A DNA stretch of 64,000 nucleotides, from positions 1 to 64,000 of the forward strand of contig JBFEKH010000001.1 in NCBI GenBank assembly GCA_041552775.1, given 5' to 3'. This DNA comes from Allopontixanthobacter sp041552775 (lineage in GTDB: Bacteria > Pseudomonadota > Alphaproteobacteria > Sphingomonadales > Sphingomonadaceae). The position numbers were made by a program, and so were the translations under genes. The notes under the pieces are model-generated. The model made no database searches. It was not told the origin of the DNA and worked only from the letters and a program-made list of their open reading frames with translations. Position 1 is the first letter of the stretch. Each line of letters begins with the position of its first letter. Below, one piece after another: positions 1 to 8,099 of the stretch.

Positions 1-1
1 C

Positions 2-313
2 GGCGGGTTGATGCACGGCAAAACTTCGCCTGTAACTCACGACAGTAGCGGCGTTTTTGCTGGCCTGCCCTCGCCCTTTACCGCCACTCGATATCACTCA
101 CTGATTGTCGAGGATATTCCGTCCGCGCTGCAAGTAAACGCGACCAGCGAGACCCCCGGGCTAGACGGCACGGCGGTGATGGGCTTCCGGCACACCACAC
201 TGCCGATCCACGGGGTGCAGTTTCATCCTGAAAGCATCGCGACCGAACATGGTCATGCGCTGCTCGCCAATTTCCTGCGCGTTTGCGGGCTGGAAGCGAA
301 GGCAAGGCAATGA
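2..313 (+). CDS. trpG: Anthranilate synthase component II (glutamine amidotransferase), 3' part
   Basis: This is the C-terminal ~103 residues of the glutaminase subunit that supplies ammonia to TrpE for anthranilate synthesis. The start lies before the window, so the gene is partial. The visible part carries the end of a class I glutamine amidotransferase domain. It opens with the MHGKTSPV stretch and contains GVQFHPESI, which holds the His and Glu of the Cys-His-Glu triad; the nucleophile Cys is outside the window. The TGA stop at 311-313 overlaps the trpD ATG (ATGA), so the two are translationally coupled. An amidotransferase of PabA type is hard to exclude by sequence alone, but trpD and trpC follow directly, so trpG is by far the likeliest. 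Confidence 0.93.
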   Translation, partial: GGLMHGKTSPVTHDSSGVFAGLPSPFTATRYHSLIVEDIPSALQVNATSETPGLDGTAVMGFRHTTLPIHGVQFHPESIATEHGHALLANFLRVCGLEAKARQ

Positions 314-1302
314 AAACCCTTCCGACCGCTGACGAGCACTTGACCGAAGATGAAGCCGAAGAAATTTTCAGCGCAATCCTTGACGGGGAAACTAGCGAAG
401 AAGAAATCGCCCGGTTCCTCGCACTATTGTCGGAACGCAGTGAAACTTCGGATGAAATTGCCGGAGCAGCCCGGGCACTGCGTGCGCGTCTTATCCCGAT
501 TGCCGCGCCGGACAATGCGATCGACGTATGCGGCACCGGCGGTGATGGGCATCACACGCTCAATGTCTCAACCGCCGTCAGCCTGGTAGTTGCGGCAGCA
601 GGTATTCCGGTTGCCAAACATGGCAACCGTGCAGCGTCCTCCAAATCGGGTGCGGCGGATACTCTGGAAGCGCTCGGTCTGGACATGGAGGCCGCAGGGC
701 GCACCGCGGAAAAATCCCTCGGCGAAATCGGGATCTGCTTCCTGTTTGCTAAGAACCACCATCCGGCAATGGGACGGATCCAGCCTATCCGGCAGAAGCT
801 GGGATTCCGCACGATTTTCAACCTGATGGGCCCCCTGTCGAACCCCGCCGGGGTCAAACGCCAGCTGATCGGCATTGCGCGGCCTGCCTATGTCTCGATC
901 TATGCAGCGGCGAAGGCGAAACTCGGTACGGAACGCACGATGATCGTTTCGGGCGACGAAGGTCTCGACGAACTCAGCCTGGCAGGTGGCAATGAAGTGG
1001 CCGATGTGCACGGCGACACCTTCGAAATGAAGCGTGTCGATGCTTCGCTCGTTGGCGTTGAGCATGCCCCGGTCGAGGCAATTCGCGGCGGCGATGCAAC
1101 CCACAATGCCAAGGCATTGCTGGCGCTGCTTCTCGGCACGCCCGGCCCCTACCGCGATGCCGTAGTCTTCAACGCCGCCGCGTCGCTGATGGTCGCGGGC
1201 GCAGTGGATAGTTGGCAGGACGGCGGGGCTATGGCGGTCGAAGCGCTGGATAGCGGCAAAGCAAAACTGCTCTTGGAACGCTGGATAGAGATGGCCCGAT
1301 GA
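310..1302 (+). CDS. trpD: Anthranilate phosphoribosyltransferase
   Basis: Transfers the phosphoribosyl group of PRPP to anthranilate, the second step of the tryptophan branch, in the cytoplasm. The protein is 330 residues, the usual family length. It shows the glycine-rich PRPP loop CGTGGDG at about residues 74-80 and KHGNR at about 103-107, with a helical N-terminal domain before them. The ATG at 310 is chosen over the in-frame start at 283 because it overlaps the trpG stop as ATGA and gives the normal N-terminus. It ends in another ATGA overlap with trpC. No leader peptide or attenuator can be judged because the operon start is outside the window. Confidence 0.96.
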   Translation: MKTLPTADEHLTEDEAEEIFSAILDGETSEEEIARFLALLSERSETSDEIAGAARALRARLIPIAAPDNAIDVCGTGGDGHHTLNVSTAVSLVVAAAGIPVAKHGNRAASSKSGAADTLEALGLDMEAAGRTAEKSLGEIGICFLFAKNHHPAMGRIQPIRQKLGFRTIFNLMGPLSNPAGVKRQLIGIARPAYVSIYAAAKAKLGTERTMIVSGDEGLDELSLAGGNEVADVHGDTFEMKRVDASLVGVEHAPVEAIRGGDATHNAKALLALLLGTPGPYRDAVVFNAAASLMVAGAVDSWQDGGAMAVEALDSGKAKLLLERWIEMAR

Positions 1303-2084
1303 ACAAGCTCGACGAAATCTGTTCCACCAAGCGCGATGAAGTGGCTGCGCGCAAGGCAGCCACATCGCTGGCCGATCTGGAAGCACGCGCCAAGGAGCAG
1401 AGCGCACCGCGCGGCTTTCGGGAAGCCTTGGCGGCTAAATCCGCAACTGGTTTCGGGCTGATTGCAGAAATCAAGAAAGCTTCCCCATCCAAGGGATTGA
1501 TTCGCAAAGACTTTGTCCCTGCAGAACATGCTATCGACTATGAACAAGGCGGCGCGGCCTGCCTGTCCGTGCTAACCGATGCGCCCTATTTTCAAGGGCA
1601 CGAGGATTATCTGGTCGAAGCGCGTGCGGCGTGCGCCCTTCCGGTGCTGCGCAAGGATTTCATGGTCGATACCTGGCAAGTTGCCGAGGCGCGGGCCATC
1701 GGCGCCGACGCAATCCTGATTATCGTAGCTGCGCTGGAAGACAGCGCCATGGCCGACATTGAGGCAGCGGCGATCGAACATGGAATGGATGTTTTGGTCG
1801 AAGTGCATGACGAGGCCGAAATGGAGCGCGCCGCCCGCCTGCAATCGCGCCTGATCGGGGTCAATAACCGCGACCTGAAGCGTTTCGTGACCGATCTGGC
1901 TGTGACCGAACGGCTTGTTCCGCTTGCGCCCGAAGGAACGCTACTGGTCGGGGAGAGCGGTATTACCGGCCATGCCGATTGCCAGCGCCTTGCCCGCGCC
2001 GGTGTGCGCAGTTTCCTGGTTGGCGAAAGCCTGATGCGCGAAAGTGACGTCATGACGGCAACCCGCAAATTGCTGCAGGGCTGA
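1299..2084 (+). CDS. trpC: Indole-3-glycerol phosphate synthase
   Basis: Closes the indole ring of CdRP to give indole-3-glycerol phosphate. It is a 261-residue single-domain TIM barrel, not fused to TrpF. Characteristic motifs in order are AEIKKASPSKG near residues 56-66 (with catalytic Glu and Lys), VLRKDFMVD near 115, VLVEVHDEAE, GVNNRDLKRF and LVGESGI near the C-terminus. The ATG overlaps the trpD stop. The stop is followed after one base by the moaC ATG, so the trp genes and the molybdopterin genes appear to share a transcript. Confidence 0.96.
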   Translation: MNKLDEICSTKRDEVAARKAATSLADLEARAKEQSAPRGFREALAAKSATGFGLIAEIKKASPSKGLIRKDFVPAEHAIDYEQGGAACLSVLTDAPYFQGHEDYLVEARAACALPVLRKDFMVDTWQVAEARAIGADAILIIVAALEDSAMADIEAAAIEHGMDVLVEVHDEAEMERAARLQSRLIGVNNRDLKRFVTDLAVTERLVPLAPEGTLLVGESGITGHADCQRLARAGVRSFLVGESLMRESDVMTATRKLLQG

Positions 2085-2085
2085 A

Positions 2086-2559
2086 ATGGGCGAGCTGACC
2101 CATCTCAACGAGCACGGCAATGCACGCATGGTCGATGTTGGCGGCAAGGCTGAAACCCGCCGTACCGCAGTTGCCACAGGACGGATTGCAATGTCGGCTG
2201 ATGCCCTTGGCGCAATTCAGGATGGCAATGTACCCAAAGGTGATGTGCTTGCCGCCGCACGTATCGCAGGGATCATGGCCGCAAAGAAGACCGGCGATTT
2301 GATACCTCTGTGCCATCCTCTGGCACTGGATTCGGTCACGGTAGATTTCGAAACCGAGGATGGCGGGGTGCGAGTCACTGCAACGGCTTCGCTCAGAGGC
2401 AAGACTGGCGTCGAAATGGAAGCACTTACAGCTACTTCTGTCGCACTTCTTACAATCTATGACATGGCCAAGGCGATCGACAAAGGTATGATCATCGAGG
2501 AAATTCGCCTGCTTTCGAAAACCGGCGGCAAGTCCGGTGATTGGCACGCTCCCGAATGA
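2086..2559 (+). CDS. moaC: Cyclic pyranopterin monophosphate synthase
   Basis: Second enzyme of molybdenum cofactor synthesis; it converts the MoaA product 3',8-cyclo-7,8-dihydro-GTP into cyclic pyranopterin monophosphate. The protein has 157 residues, like E. coli MoaC. Recognisable family motifs are PLCHPLALDSV, KTGVEMEALTA and the C-terminal DMAKAIDKGM with the catalytic Asp and Lys. It begins one base after the trpC stop, and its TGA overlaps the moeA ATG. No moaA or moaB is present in the window. Confidence 0.96.
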   Translation: MGELTHLNEHGNARMVDVGGKAETRRTAVATGRIAMSADALGAIQDGNVPKGDVLAAARIAGIMAAKKTGDLIPLCHPLALDSVTVDFETEDGGVRVTATASLRGKTGVEMEALTATSVALLTIYDMAKAIDKGMIIEEIRLLSKTGGKSGDWHAPE

Positions 2560-3737
2560 TTGCTCCGCTTTCGCTTGAGAAAGCTCAGACACGTCTCTTG
2601 GCGTTGGCTGAGCCGCTAGAAGCGGAAAATGTGCAGATTGACGATGCGCTGGGCCGGTATCTAGCGCGCCCGATCACCGCAAAGCGCGCCCAGCCACCGG
2701 CAGATCTGTCCGCAATGGATGGATATGCGATTTCCGGCCCGCCTCCGTGGATATTGGTTGGCGAAAGCAAATGCGGTGCCCCGTTCACCGGCGCAATTAC
2801 CACGGGAGAAGCCGTGCGCATTTCCACCGGGGCCCTGATGCCTTCTGGTGCCGATCGTATCCTGTTACAGGAAGATGCCGGCGTCAAAGGCGATAAAGTG
2901 TTGCTGCAAGCCGATATGCCCGCCCTTGGCGCCCACATCAGGCGTGCAGGCTTTGATTTTCGTTCTGGTGACATGTTGCTCGACCCAGGCAGCATCGTTG
3001 GAGCGGCGCAGATTGCGTTGATTCTGTCAGCCGGTCAGCGGGAGGTCGACGTTCGACGAAAACCAATCGTTACTTTTATCGATTCCGGGGACGAACTCGC
3101 GCCCGACCCCCAAAATTGCGGACCCCATCAGATCCCTGCCAGTAACGGCAGTATGTTGATGGCACTAACTGCCAATATCCCTTGTGAAACGAGATATTTA
3201 GGGCCAATTCCTGATAGCATTCCCGCATTGCTCGACGGTTTTCACCAATCCGAGCCAAGCGATGTCATCGTCACCAGCGGAGGCGCATCAGTGGGCGACC
3301 ATGATCTAATCCGGCCCGCGCTGGAGGCGTGGGGCGCTCAGATCGATTTCTGGCGCGTGGCAATCAAGCCTGGCAAGCCGCTACTGGTAGCAAAGCGCGG
3401 CAAGCAAATCATCCTCGGCCTGCCCGGCAATCCGGTATCGAGCTATGCCACTGCGTTTCTGTTCCTGCTGCCGTTGCTGCGCCATTTGTCCGGTGCGAAC
3501 AATCCTCTGCCCCAAAAATATTTTGTCCGCGCCCGCTCTGCACTGCCCGCCACCGGACCGCGCCGCGAATTCCTTCGCGCAGTGATGGATACAAACGCCG
3601 TAACACCACTCAGCGAACAGGACAGCAGCGCTTTGCGCGCGCTGGCCAAAGCAAATGCCCTGATAGAACGCCCTGAGAACTCGGCCGGGGTTAAAGAGGG
3701 AACAGATGTTCCAATCTATCTGCTCCGAAACGGCTGA
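2556..3737 (+). CDS. moeA: Molybdopterin molybdenumtransferase
   Basis: Inserts molybdate into adenylated molybdopterin to finish the Mo cofactor. The protein has 393 residues, slightly shorter than E. coli MoeA (411). Family marks are SAMDGYAI in the N-terminal domain, ISTGALMP, the MPT-binding SGGASVGDHDLI in the central domain, and GLPGNPVSSY. The ATG at 2556 overlaps the moaC stop as ATGA; an in-frame TTG at 2541 is rejected for that reason. It is the last gene of the trp-moa run, and lexA follows behind its own promoter. Confidence 0.95.
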   Translation: MIAPLSLEKAQTRLLALAEPLEAENVQIDDALGRYLARPITAKRAQPPADLSAMDGYAISGPPPWILVGESKCGAPFTGAITTGEAVRISTGALMPSGADRILLQEDAGVKGDKVLLQADMPALGAHIRRAGFDFRSGDMLLDPGSIVGAAQIALILSAGQREVDVRRKPIVTFIDSGDELAPDPQNCGPHQIPASNGSMLMALTANIPCETRYLGPIPDSIPALLDGFHQSEPSDVIVTSGGASVGDHDLIRPALEAWGAQIDFWRVAIKPGKPLLVAKRGKQIILGLPGNPVSSYATAFLFLLPLLRHLSGANNPLPQKYFVRARSALPATGPRREFLRAVMDTNAVTPLSEQDSSALRALAKANALIERPENSAGVKEGTDVPIYLLRNG

Positions 3738-3742
3738 ATTGC

Positions 3743-3785
3743 TTGACTTGTGAAAATTGGTTGCCTAATTGTTCCGTATTCGTTC
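3743..3785 (+). promoter_or_regulatory. lexA promoter with SOS box
   Basis: The direct repeat GTTC-N7-GTTC at 3771-3785 (spacer CGTATTC) is an exact match to the known alphaproteobacterial LexA operator. A putative promoter lies just upstream, with TTGACT at 3743-3748 and CTAATT at 3765-3770, spaced by 16 bases. The operator would sit at or just after the transcription start, fitting autorepression of lexA. The -10 is imperfect, so the promoter call is less certain than the operator. Confidence 0.8.
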
Positions 3786-3848
3786 ACCATAATTCGGCGG
3801 ACGGAACACCTCAGGCGACCGCATTAAAGCGGCAAGGGAGCTTGCGCC

Positions 3849-4550
3849 ATGCTGACAGCTAAGCAGCACGAACTTATCCGTTTCATTCAGGAACGGCTGG
3901 AGGAAACGGGCATTTCCCCGTCCTTCGAAGAAATGAAGGAAGCGCTCGATCTCAAGAGCAAGTCGGGCGTTCACCGCCTGATTTCGGCACTTGAAGAACG
4001 CGGCTTCATCCGTCGCCTCCCAAATCGGGCGCGCGCTCTCGAAGTGCTGAAGCAGCCAGAGGATGCCCTTCCCGCTTCCGCTCGCGGTCCCGCACTGCAG
4101 GATTTGCCGGGCAATGTAATTTCCTTGCAAAAGGCAGCGCAGAAGCACCGTCGGGAACCTGCAAATGACGTCATTGAAGTCCCGCTTCACGGCCGCATCG
4201 CCGCTGGCGCACCGATCGAGGCGCTGGAAGGCCAGACCAGCCTGCCAGTCCCGGCAGCATTGCTCGGACCGGGCGAGCATTATGCGCTCGAGGTATCCGG
4301 CGATTCCATGATCGATGCAGGTATTTTCGACGGTGATTTCGCGCTAGTGAAACGCACCAATGTCGCCCGCGATGGCGAGATCGTGGTGGCCCTTATCAAT
4401 GACGAGGAGGCAACCTTGAAATACCTCCGGCGTGAAGACGGCATGGTCCGGCTCGATCCAGCCAATGCAAGCCACGAGCCACAGATCTACGAGCCTGGTC
4501 AGGTGCAGGTCCAGGGCAAGCTGGCAGGCTTGCTCCGCCGCTATCACTGA
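3849..4550 (+). CDS. lexA: LexA repressor, SOS regulator
   Basis: Represses DNA-damage genes and self-cleaves when RecA is activated. The protein has 233 residues, long for LexA but normal for alphaproteobacteria, which have an extended linker. It has an N-terminal winged helix-turn-helix (residues 1-65, beginning MLTAKQHELIRFI). The Ala-Gly cleavage site lies in HGRIAAGAP, the catalytic Ser in SGDSMIDAGI and the catalytic Lys in ATLKYLRR. A Shine-Dalgarno AGGGAG lies about nine bases before the ATG. The SOS box upstream indicates autoregulation. Confidence 0.97.
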   Translation: MLTAKQHELIRFIQERLEETGISPSFEEMKEALDLKSKSGVHRLISALEERGFIRRLPNRARALEVLKQPEDALPASARGPALQDLPGNVISLQKAAQKHRREPANDVIEVPLHGRIAAGAPIEALEGQTSLPVPAALLGPGEHYALEVSGDSMIDAGIFDGDFALVKRTNVARDGEIVVALINDEEATLKYLRREDGMVRLDPANASHEPQIYEPGQVQVQGKLAGLLRRYH

Positions 4551-4594
4551 AGATCAGCTACACAGTTAGCCTGAGCGGCAAATACCGAGACTTC

Positions 4595-4623
4595 AAGGGG
4601 GCGGGCGTGATGTCCGTCCCCTT
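4595..4623. terminator. Stem-loop between lexA and the comEC remnant
   Basis: A 12-pair stem including two G-U pairs (4595-4606 against 4612-4623) with a 5-base loop lies between the convergent ends of lexA and the comEC remnant. There is no clear T tract on either side. It may still end or stabilise the lexA transcript. Confidence 0.4.
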
Positions 4624-4625
4624 CG

Positions 4626-5283
4626 CTATGTATCCGGTGTTTTCGTTTTCTCCGGCGCGCTGGATTTGTCTTCCATGCGCTTGGGAAATCGATCTGGCTT
4701 TTCCTGCCGCAAGCCGTGATCGCCCTGACCTTGCGCCACGGTGGTGAACCGTTCATCCGCAAGGTAGATTGTCAATCCGCCGGTCTTGTTCAAAAGGTTT
4801 CGGTCCACTTTCAACAATTTAGGGCGACAACTGAAGGGAAGATATCGGTCCGCAATGACGATATCGGAGAGGTCGCAGGCGGCCGCTAGGGCGCGTTCAT
4901 CCACCAGATCGTGGCTGCGGGCCATCAAGACATGCCACAGACGCCCGCCCCGCTCCAAGTTCACCACACAGAATTCACGGCTGCAATCTGCCCCGGGCCA
5001 TTTAGCCAGAGGGACAGGCACCCCTGCCATTGCTGCCATTTCGAGCAGATTGTCGCTGGCAAAGTTGCTTCAGCTGTCCCTCAGCACCAGCAATTGATCG
5101 CCTTCGCCCGCTATTCCGACATGCCTCCCGTCCCCTGAGATCAGCAGATTGGGCACTGGCTTGCCTACCATGAGCAGGGCGGCCAATAATGCCGCTAATA
5201 CTGGACAAGTCGGCGCGGCTACGCCAAGTGCGCTGCACTGCAGCATCGCGAACCGGCGGCCCGTCTCCGATGGGTATCTCTGG
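4626..5283 (-). pseudogene. comEC: Decayed ComEC/Rec2 competence protein, C-terminal remnant
   Basis: ComEC forms the inner-membrane DNA channel for natural transformation and is normally about 700 residues. Here only the last ~220 codons can be traced. Read on the minus strand from about 5283, one frame gives a hydrophobic end (VLAALLAALLMVGKP), then PNLLISGDGRHVGI, typical of the ComEC metallo-beta-lactamase-like tail. It then hits an in-frame TGA right after LLVLRDS (near 5070) and continues in the same frame with SNFASDNLLEMAAM down to the stop at 4626. Another in-frame TGA lies just upstream near 5290. The N-terminal and membrane domains are gone, since lexA and gltX leave no room. The lexA-(comEC)-gltX order is one I associate with this group, which supports decay in place. 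Coordinates of the upstream edge are approximate. Confidence 0.75.
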
Positions 5284-5329
5284 AATGATCAGGCTGCCCA
5301 TTAAATCATTGGAAAGGAAGTGGACTGGG

Positions 5330-6757
5330 ATGGCAAGCACTAGCGACATGGTAGTCACACGCTTTGCTCCATCGCCGACGGGATTCCTCCACATTGGCGG
5401 CGCACGTACGGCGCTGTTCAACTGGCTGTTTGCCCGCCATCATGGCGGCAAGGCATTGCTTCGTATCGAGGATACCGACCAGAAACGGTCGAATCAGGAC
5501 GCGATCGAGGCGATTTTCGACGGCCTGTCATGGCTCGGCCTGGACTATGACGAGGAACCTGTTTTCCAGTCAGCCCGGGCTCAGCGACACGCCGAAGTGG
5601 CCGGGACATTACTTGCGCATGGCCATGCCTATCGCTGCTACGCCACAACCGAAGAACTCGAAGAAATGCGTGCCGCCCAGCGTGCGGCAAAGCAGCCTTT
5701 TCGCTATGACGGCCGCTGGCGTGACCGCGATCCCGCAGATGCTCCCGCGGGAGCGCCCTATGTGGTCCGTCTGAAAACTCCCGAAACGGGCGAAACAACG
5801 ATCGAAGATCTGGTCCAGGGCCGCGTGACGGTCAGGAACGAGGAAATCGACGATTACATCCTCCTACGCGCAGACGGTACGCCGACCTATATGCTGGCCG
5901 TAGTGGTCGACGATCATGACATGGGCTGCACCCATATCATCCGCGGCGATGACCATCTGAACAATGCGTTCCGCCAATTGCCGGTGCTGCGCGCGATGGA
6001 CGCGATAGAAGGTGGCTGGCCCGACCCAATCTACGCGCATATTCCGCTGATCCATGGTTCCGACGGGGCCAAATTGTCCAAGCGCCACGGTGCGCTGGGT
6101 GTCGAAACCTACCGCGACGAAATGGGCATCCTGCCCGAGGCGATGTTCAATTACCTGCTGCGGCTGGGCTGGGGCCATGGCGACCGCGAGGAAATCACGA
6201 AAGAAGAAGCAATCGAACTGTTCGACCTGAGCGGCGTTGGCAAGAGCCCGTCGCGGTTCGACATCAAGAAGCTGCAAAACCTCAACGGCCATTACATCCG
6301 CGAGGCTGACGATGCCCGGCTGGCAAGTTTGGTTGCTGAAAAAATCGGCCCTACCGCTGATATCGATTTGCTTACTCAGGCCATGCCGGTGCTGAAAACT
6401 CGCGCCCGTTCGATCGGCGAGTTGGCCGAAGGCGCTACGTTCCTTTTTGCCGCCCGTCCTCTGGAAATGACCGAGAAGGCAGCCGGGCTGCTCAATGACC
6501 AGTCGAGGGCGCTTCTGGCGCAGATTTCCGCGCGTTTGAGCGATGAAAATGACTGGACAATCGAGGCCCTTGAGGCCAGTCTGAACCAAATGGCCGAGGA
6601 ACAGGAATTGGGGCTCGGCAAGCTTGCGCAGCCATTGCGCGCGGCGCTGACGGGGACAACAACATCGCCCGGGATTTTCGATGTGCTGGTCTTGCTTGGC
6701 CGGAAAGAGGCCCTTGCGCGGATTGACGCGCAGGCTACGCCCAGCGCCGAGGCTTAA
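5330..6757 (+). CDS. gltX: Glutamyl-tRNA synthetase
   Basis: Charges tRNA-Glu with glutamate in the cytoplasm. The protein has 475 residues. It shows the class I signatures: APSPTGFLHIGG (HIGH box, residues 14-24) and KLSKRHG (KMSKS box) in the middle. The ATG at 5330 is chosen because GGAAAGGAAG lies 10 bases upstream and the protein then starts normally. The frame stays open upstream to 5189, but that region overlaps the comEC remnant on the other strand. Whether it also charges tRNA-Gln cannot be told from the sequence. gltA follows 19 bases downstream. Confidence 0.95.
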   Translation: MASTSDMVVTRFAPSPTGFLHIGGARTALFNWLFARHHGGKALLRIEDTDQKRSNQDAIEAIFDGLSWLGLDYDEEPVFQSARAQRHAEVAGTLLAHGHAYRCYATTEELEEMRAAQRAAKQPFRYDGRWRDRDPADAPAGAPYVVRLKTPETGETTIEDLVQGRVTVRNEEIDDYILLRADGTPTYMLAVVVDDHDMGCTHIIRGDDHLNNAFRQLPVLRAMDAIEGGWPDPIYAHIPLIHGSDGAKLSKRHGALGVETYRDEMGILPEAMFNYLLRLGWGHGDREEITKEEAIELFDLSGVGKSPSRFDIKKLQNLNGHYIREADDARLASLVAEKIGPTADIDLLTQAMPVLKTRARSIGELAEGATFLFAARPLEMTEKAAGLLNDQSRALLAQISARLSDENDWTIEALEASLNQMAEEQELGLGKLAQPLRAALTGTTTSPGIFDVLVLLGRKEALARIDAQATPSAEA

Positions 6758-6776
6758 TATTTGAAGGAGAATTAAC

Positions 6777-8063
6777 TTGTCGAACAAACAGGCAAAACTG
6801 GAATTTGGCGGGCAATCGCTGGACCTTTCCGTGCTCGAGGGCAGCACCGGCCCCGACGTGATCGATATTCGCAAATTATACGCCCAGACCGGGGCGTTCA
6901 CCTTTGACCCGGGCTTCACCTCTACCGCTTCGTGTGAAAGCGCTCTGACCTTTATCGACGGGGAAGAGGGCGTCCTGCTGCACCGAGGCTACCCGATAGG
7001 CCAACTCGCTGAACATTCCAGCTTCATGGAAGTCAGCCATTTGATGCTCAATGGCGAATTGCCAACCAAGGACGAGCTCGACGATTTCACATACACGATC
7101 ACGCGGCACACCATGCTGCATGATCAGTTGCGCCAGTTTTACCAGGGTTTCCGCCGCGATGCGCACCCGATGGCGATCATGTGCGGCGTAGTTGGCGCGC
7201 TGTCGGCTTTCTATCACGACAGCACCGACATTGCCGACCCGGATCACCGCAAGATTTCTTCGCATCGCCTGATCGCGAAGATGCCGACAATCGCTGCCAA
7301 TGCGTATAAATATTCCATCGGCCAGCCCTTCATGCACCCGGACAATTCCCTGTCCTATACGGGCAATTTCCTGCGCATGACCTTCGGCGTTCCGGCCGAG
7401 GAATATGAAGTAGTGCCTGCAGTGGAAAAGGCGATGGACCGGATTTTCATCCTCCATGCCGACCATGAACAGAATGCCTCGACCTCGACCGTCCGTCTGG
7501 CCGGTTCATCGGGCGCCAATCCCTTTGCATGCGTTGCAGCGGGCATTGCCTGCCTGTGGGGCCCGGCACATGGCGGCGCCAACGAAGCGGCGCTCAATAT
7601 GCTGCGTGAAATCGGTACGCCGGACCGCATCCCGCATTATATCGAGCGGGCCAAGGACAAGAACGATCCGTTCCGCCTGATGGGCTTCGGCCACCGCGTC
7701 TACAAAAACTACGATCCGCGCGCCACGGTAATGCAGAAGACCGTGCGCGAAGTGTTCGACGCGCTGAAGGTCACCGATCCGGTATTCGAAACTGCGCTGC
7801 GGCTCGAAGAAATGGCTCTGAACGATCCATACTTCATCGAAAAGAAGCTGTTCCCCAACGTCGATTTCTATTCCGGCGTGATCCTGTCGGCGATCGGCTT
7901 CCCGACCACCATGTTCACAGCATTGTTCGCCCTCGCCCGAACAGTCGGCTGGGTCGCGCAATGGAATGAAATGATTTCCGATCCCGGTCAGAAAATCGGT
8001 CGTCCGCGCCAACTGTATACCGGCCCGACCGAACGGGACTACATCCCAGTCGGCCAACGTTAA
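6777..8063 (+). CDS. gltA: Citrate synthase (type II)
   Basis: Condenses oxaloacetate and acetyl-CoA, the entry to the TCA cycle. The protein has 428 residues, the size of the hexameric, NADH-sensitive Gram-negative type. Catalytic residues are visible in GPAHGGANE (His), MGFGHRVYKNYDPRA (His and substrate Arg) and PNVDFYSG (Asp). The start is a TTG at 6777 with AAGGAGA about 7 bases upstream; no better ATG is near. It ends in a bidirectional hairpin shared with the gene on the other strand. Confidence 0.97.
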   Translation: MSNKQAKLEFGGQSLDLSVLEGSTGPDVIDIRKLYAQTGAFTFDPGFTSTASCESALTFIDGEEGVLLHRGYPIGQLAEHSSFMEVSHLMLNGELPTKDELDDFTYTITRHTMLHDQLRQFYQGFRRDAHPMAIMCGVVGALSAFYHDSTDIADPDHRKISSHRLIAKMPTIAANAYKYSIGQPFMHPDNSLSYTGNFLRMTFGVPAEEYEVVPAVEKAMDRIFILHADHEQNASTSTVRLAGSSGANPFACVAAGIACLWGPAHGGANEAALNMLREIGTPDRIPHYIERAKDKNDPFRLMGFGHRVYKNYDPRATVMQKTVREVFDALKVTDPVFETALRLEEMALNDPYFIEKKLFPNVDFYSGVILSAIGFPTTMFTALFALARTVGWVAQWNEMISDPGQKIGRPRQLYTGPTERDYIPVGQR

Positions 8064-8070
8064 GGATTTC

Positions 8071-8099
8071 GCCGGGCGACGATTTAAGCGGCGCCCGGC
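8071..8099. terminator. Hairpin at the convergent ends of gltA and the kinase-like gene
   Basis: GCCGGGCG at 8071-8078 pairs with CGCCCGGC at 8092-8099. The stem starts after the gltA stop and runs into the last codons of the minus-strand gene. It is a plausible two-way terminator, although T tracts are weak. Confidence 0.45.

Noticed and set aside
5060..5080. The in-frame TGA of the comEC remnant read as selenocysteine
   Set aside because: There is no known selenoprotein of this family, no visible SECIS-like hairpin, and the gene also lacks its whole N-terminal part.
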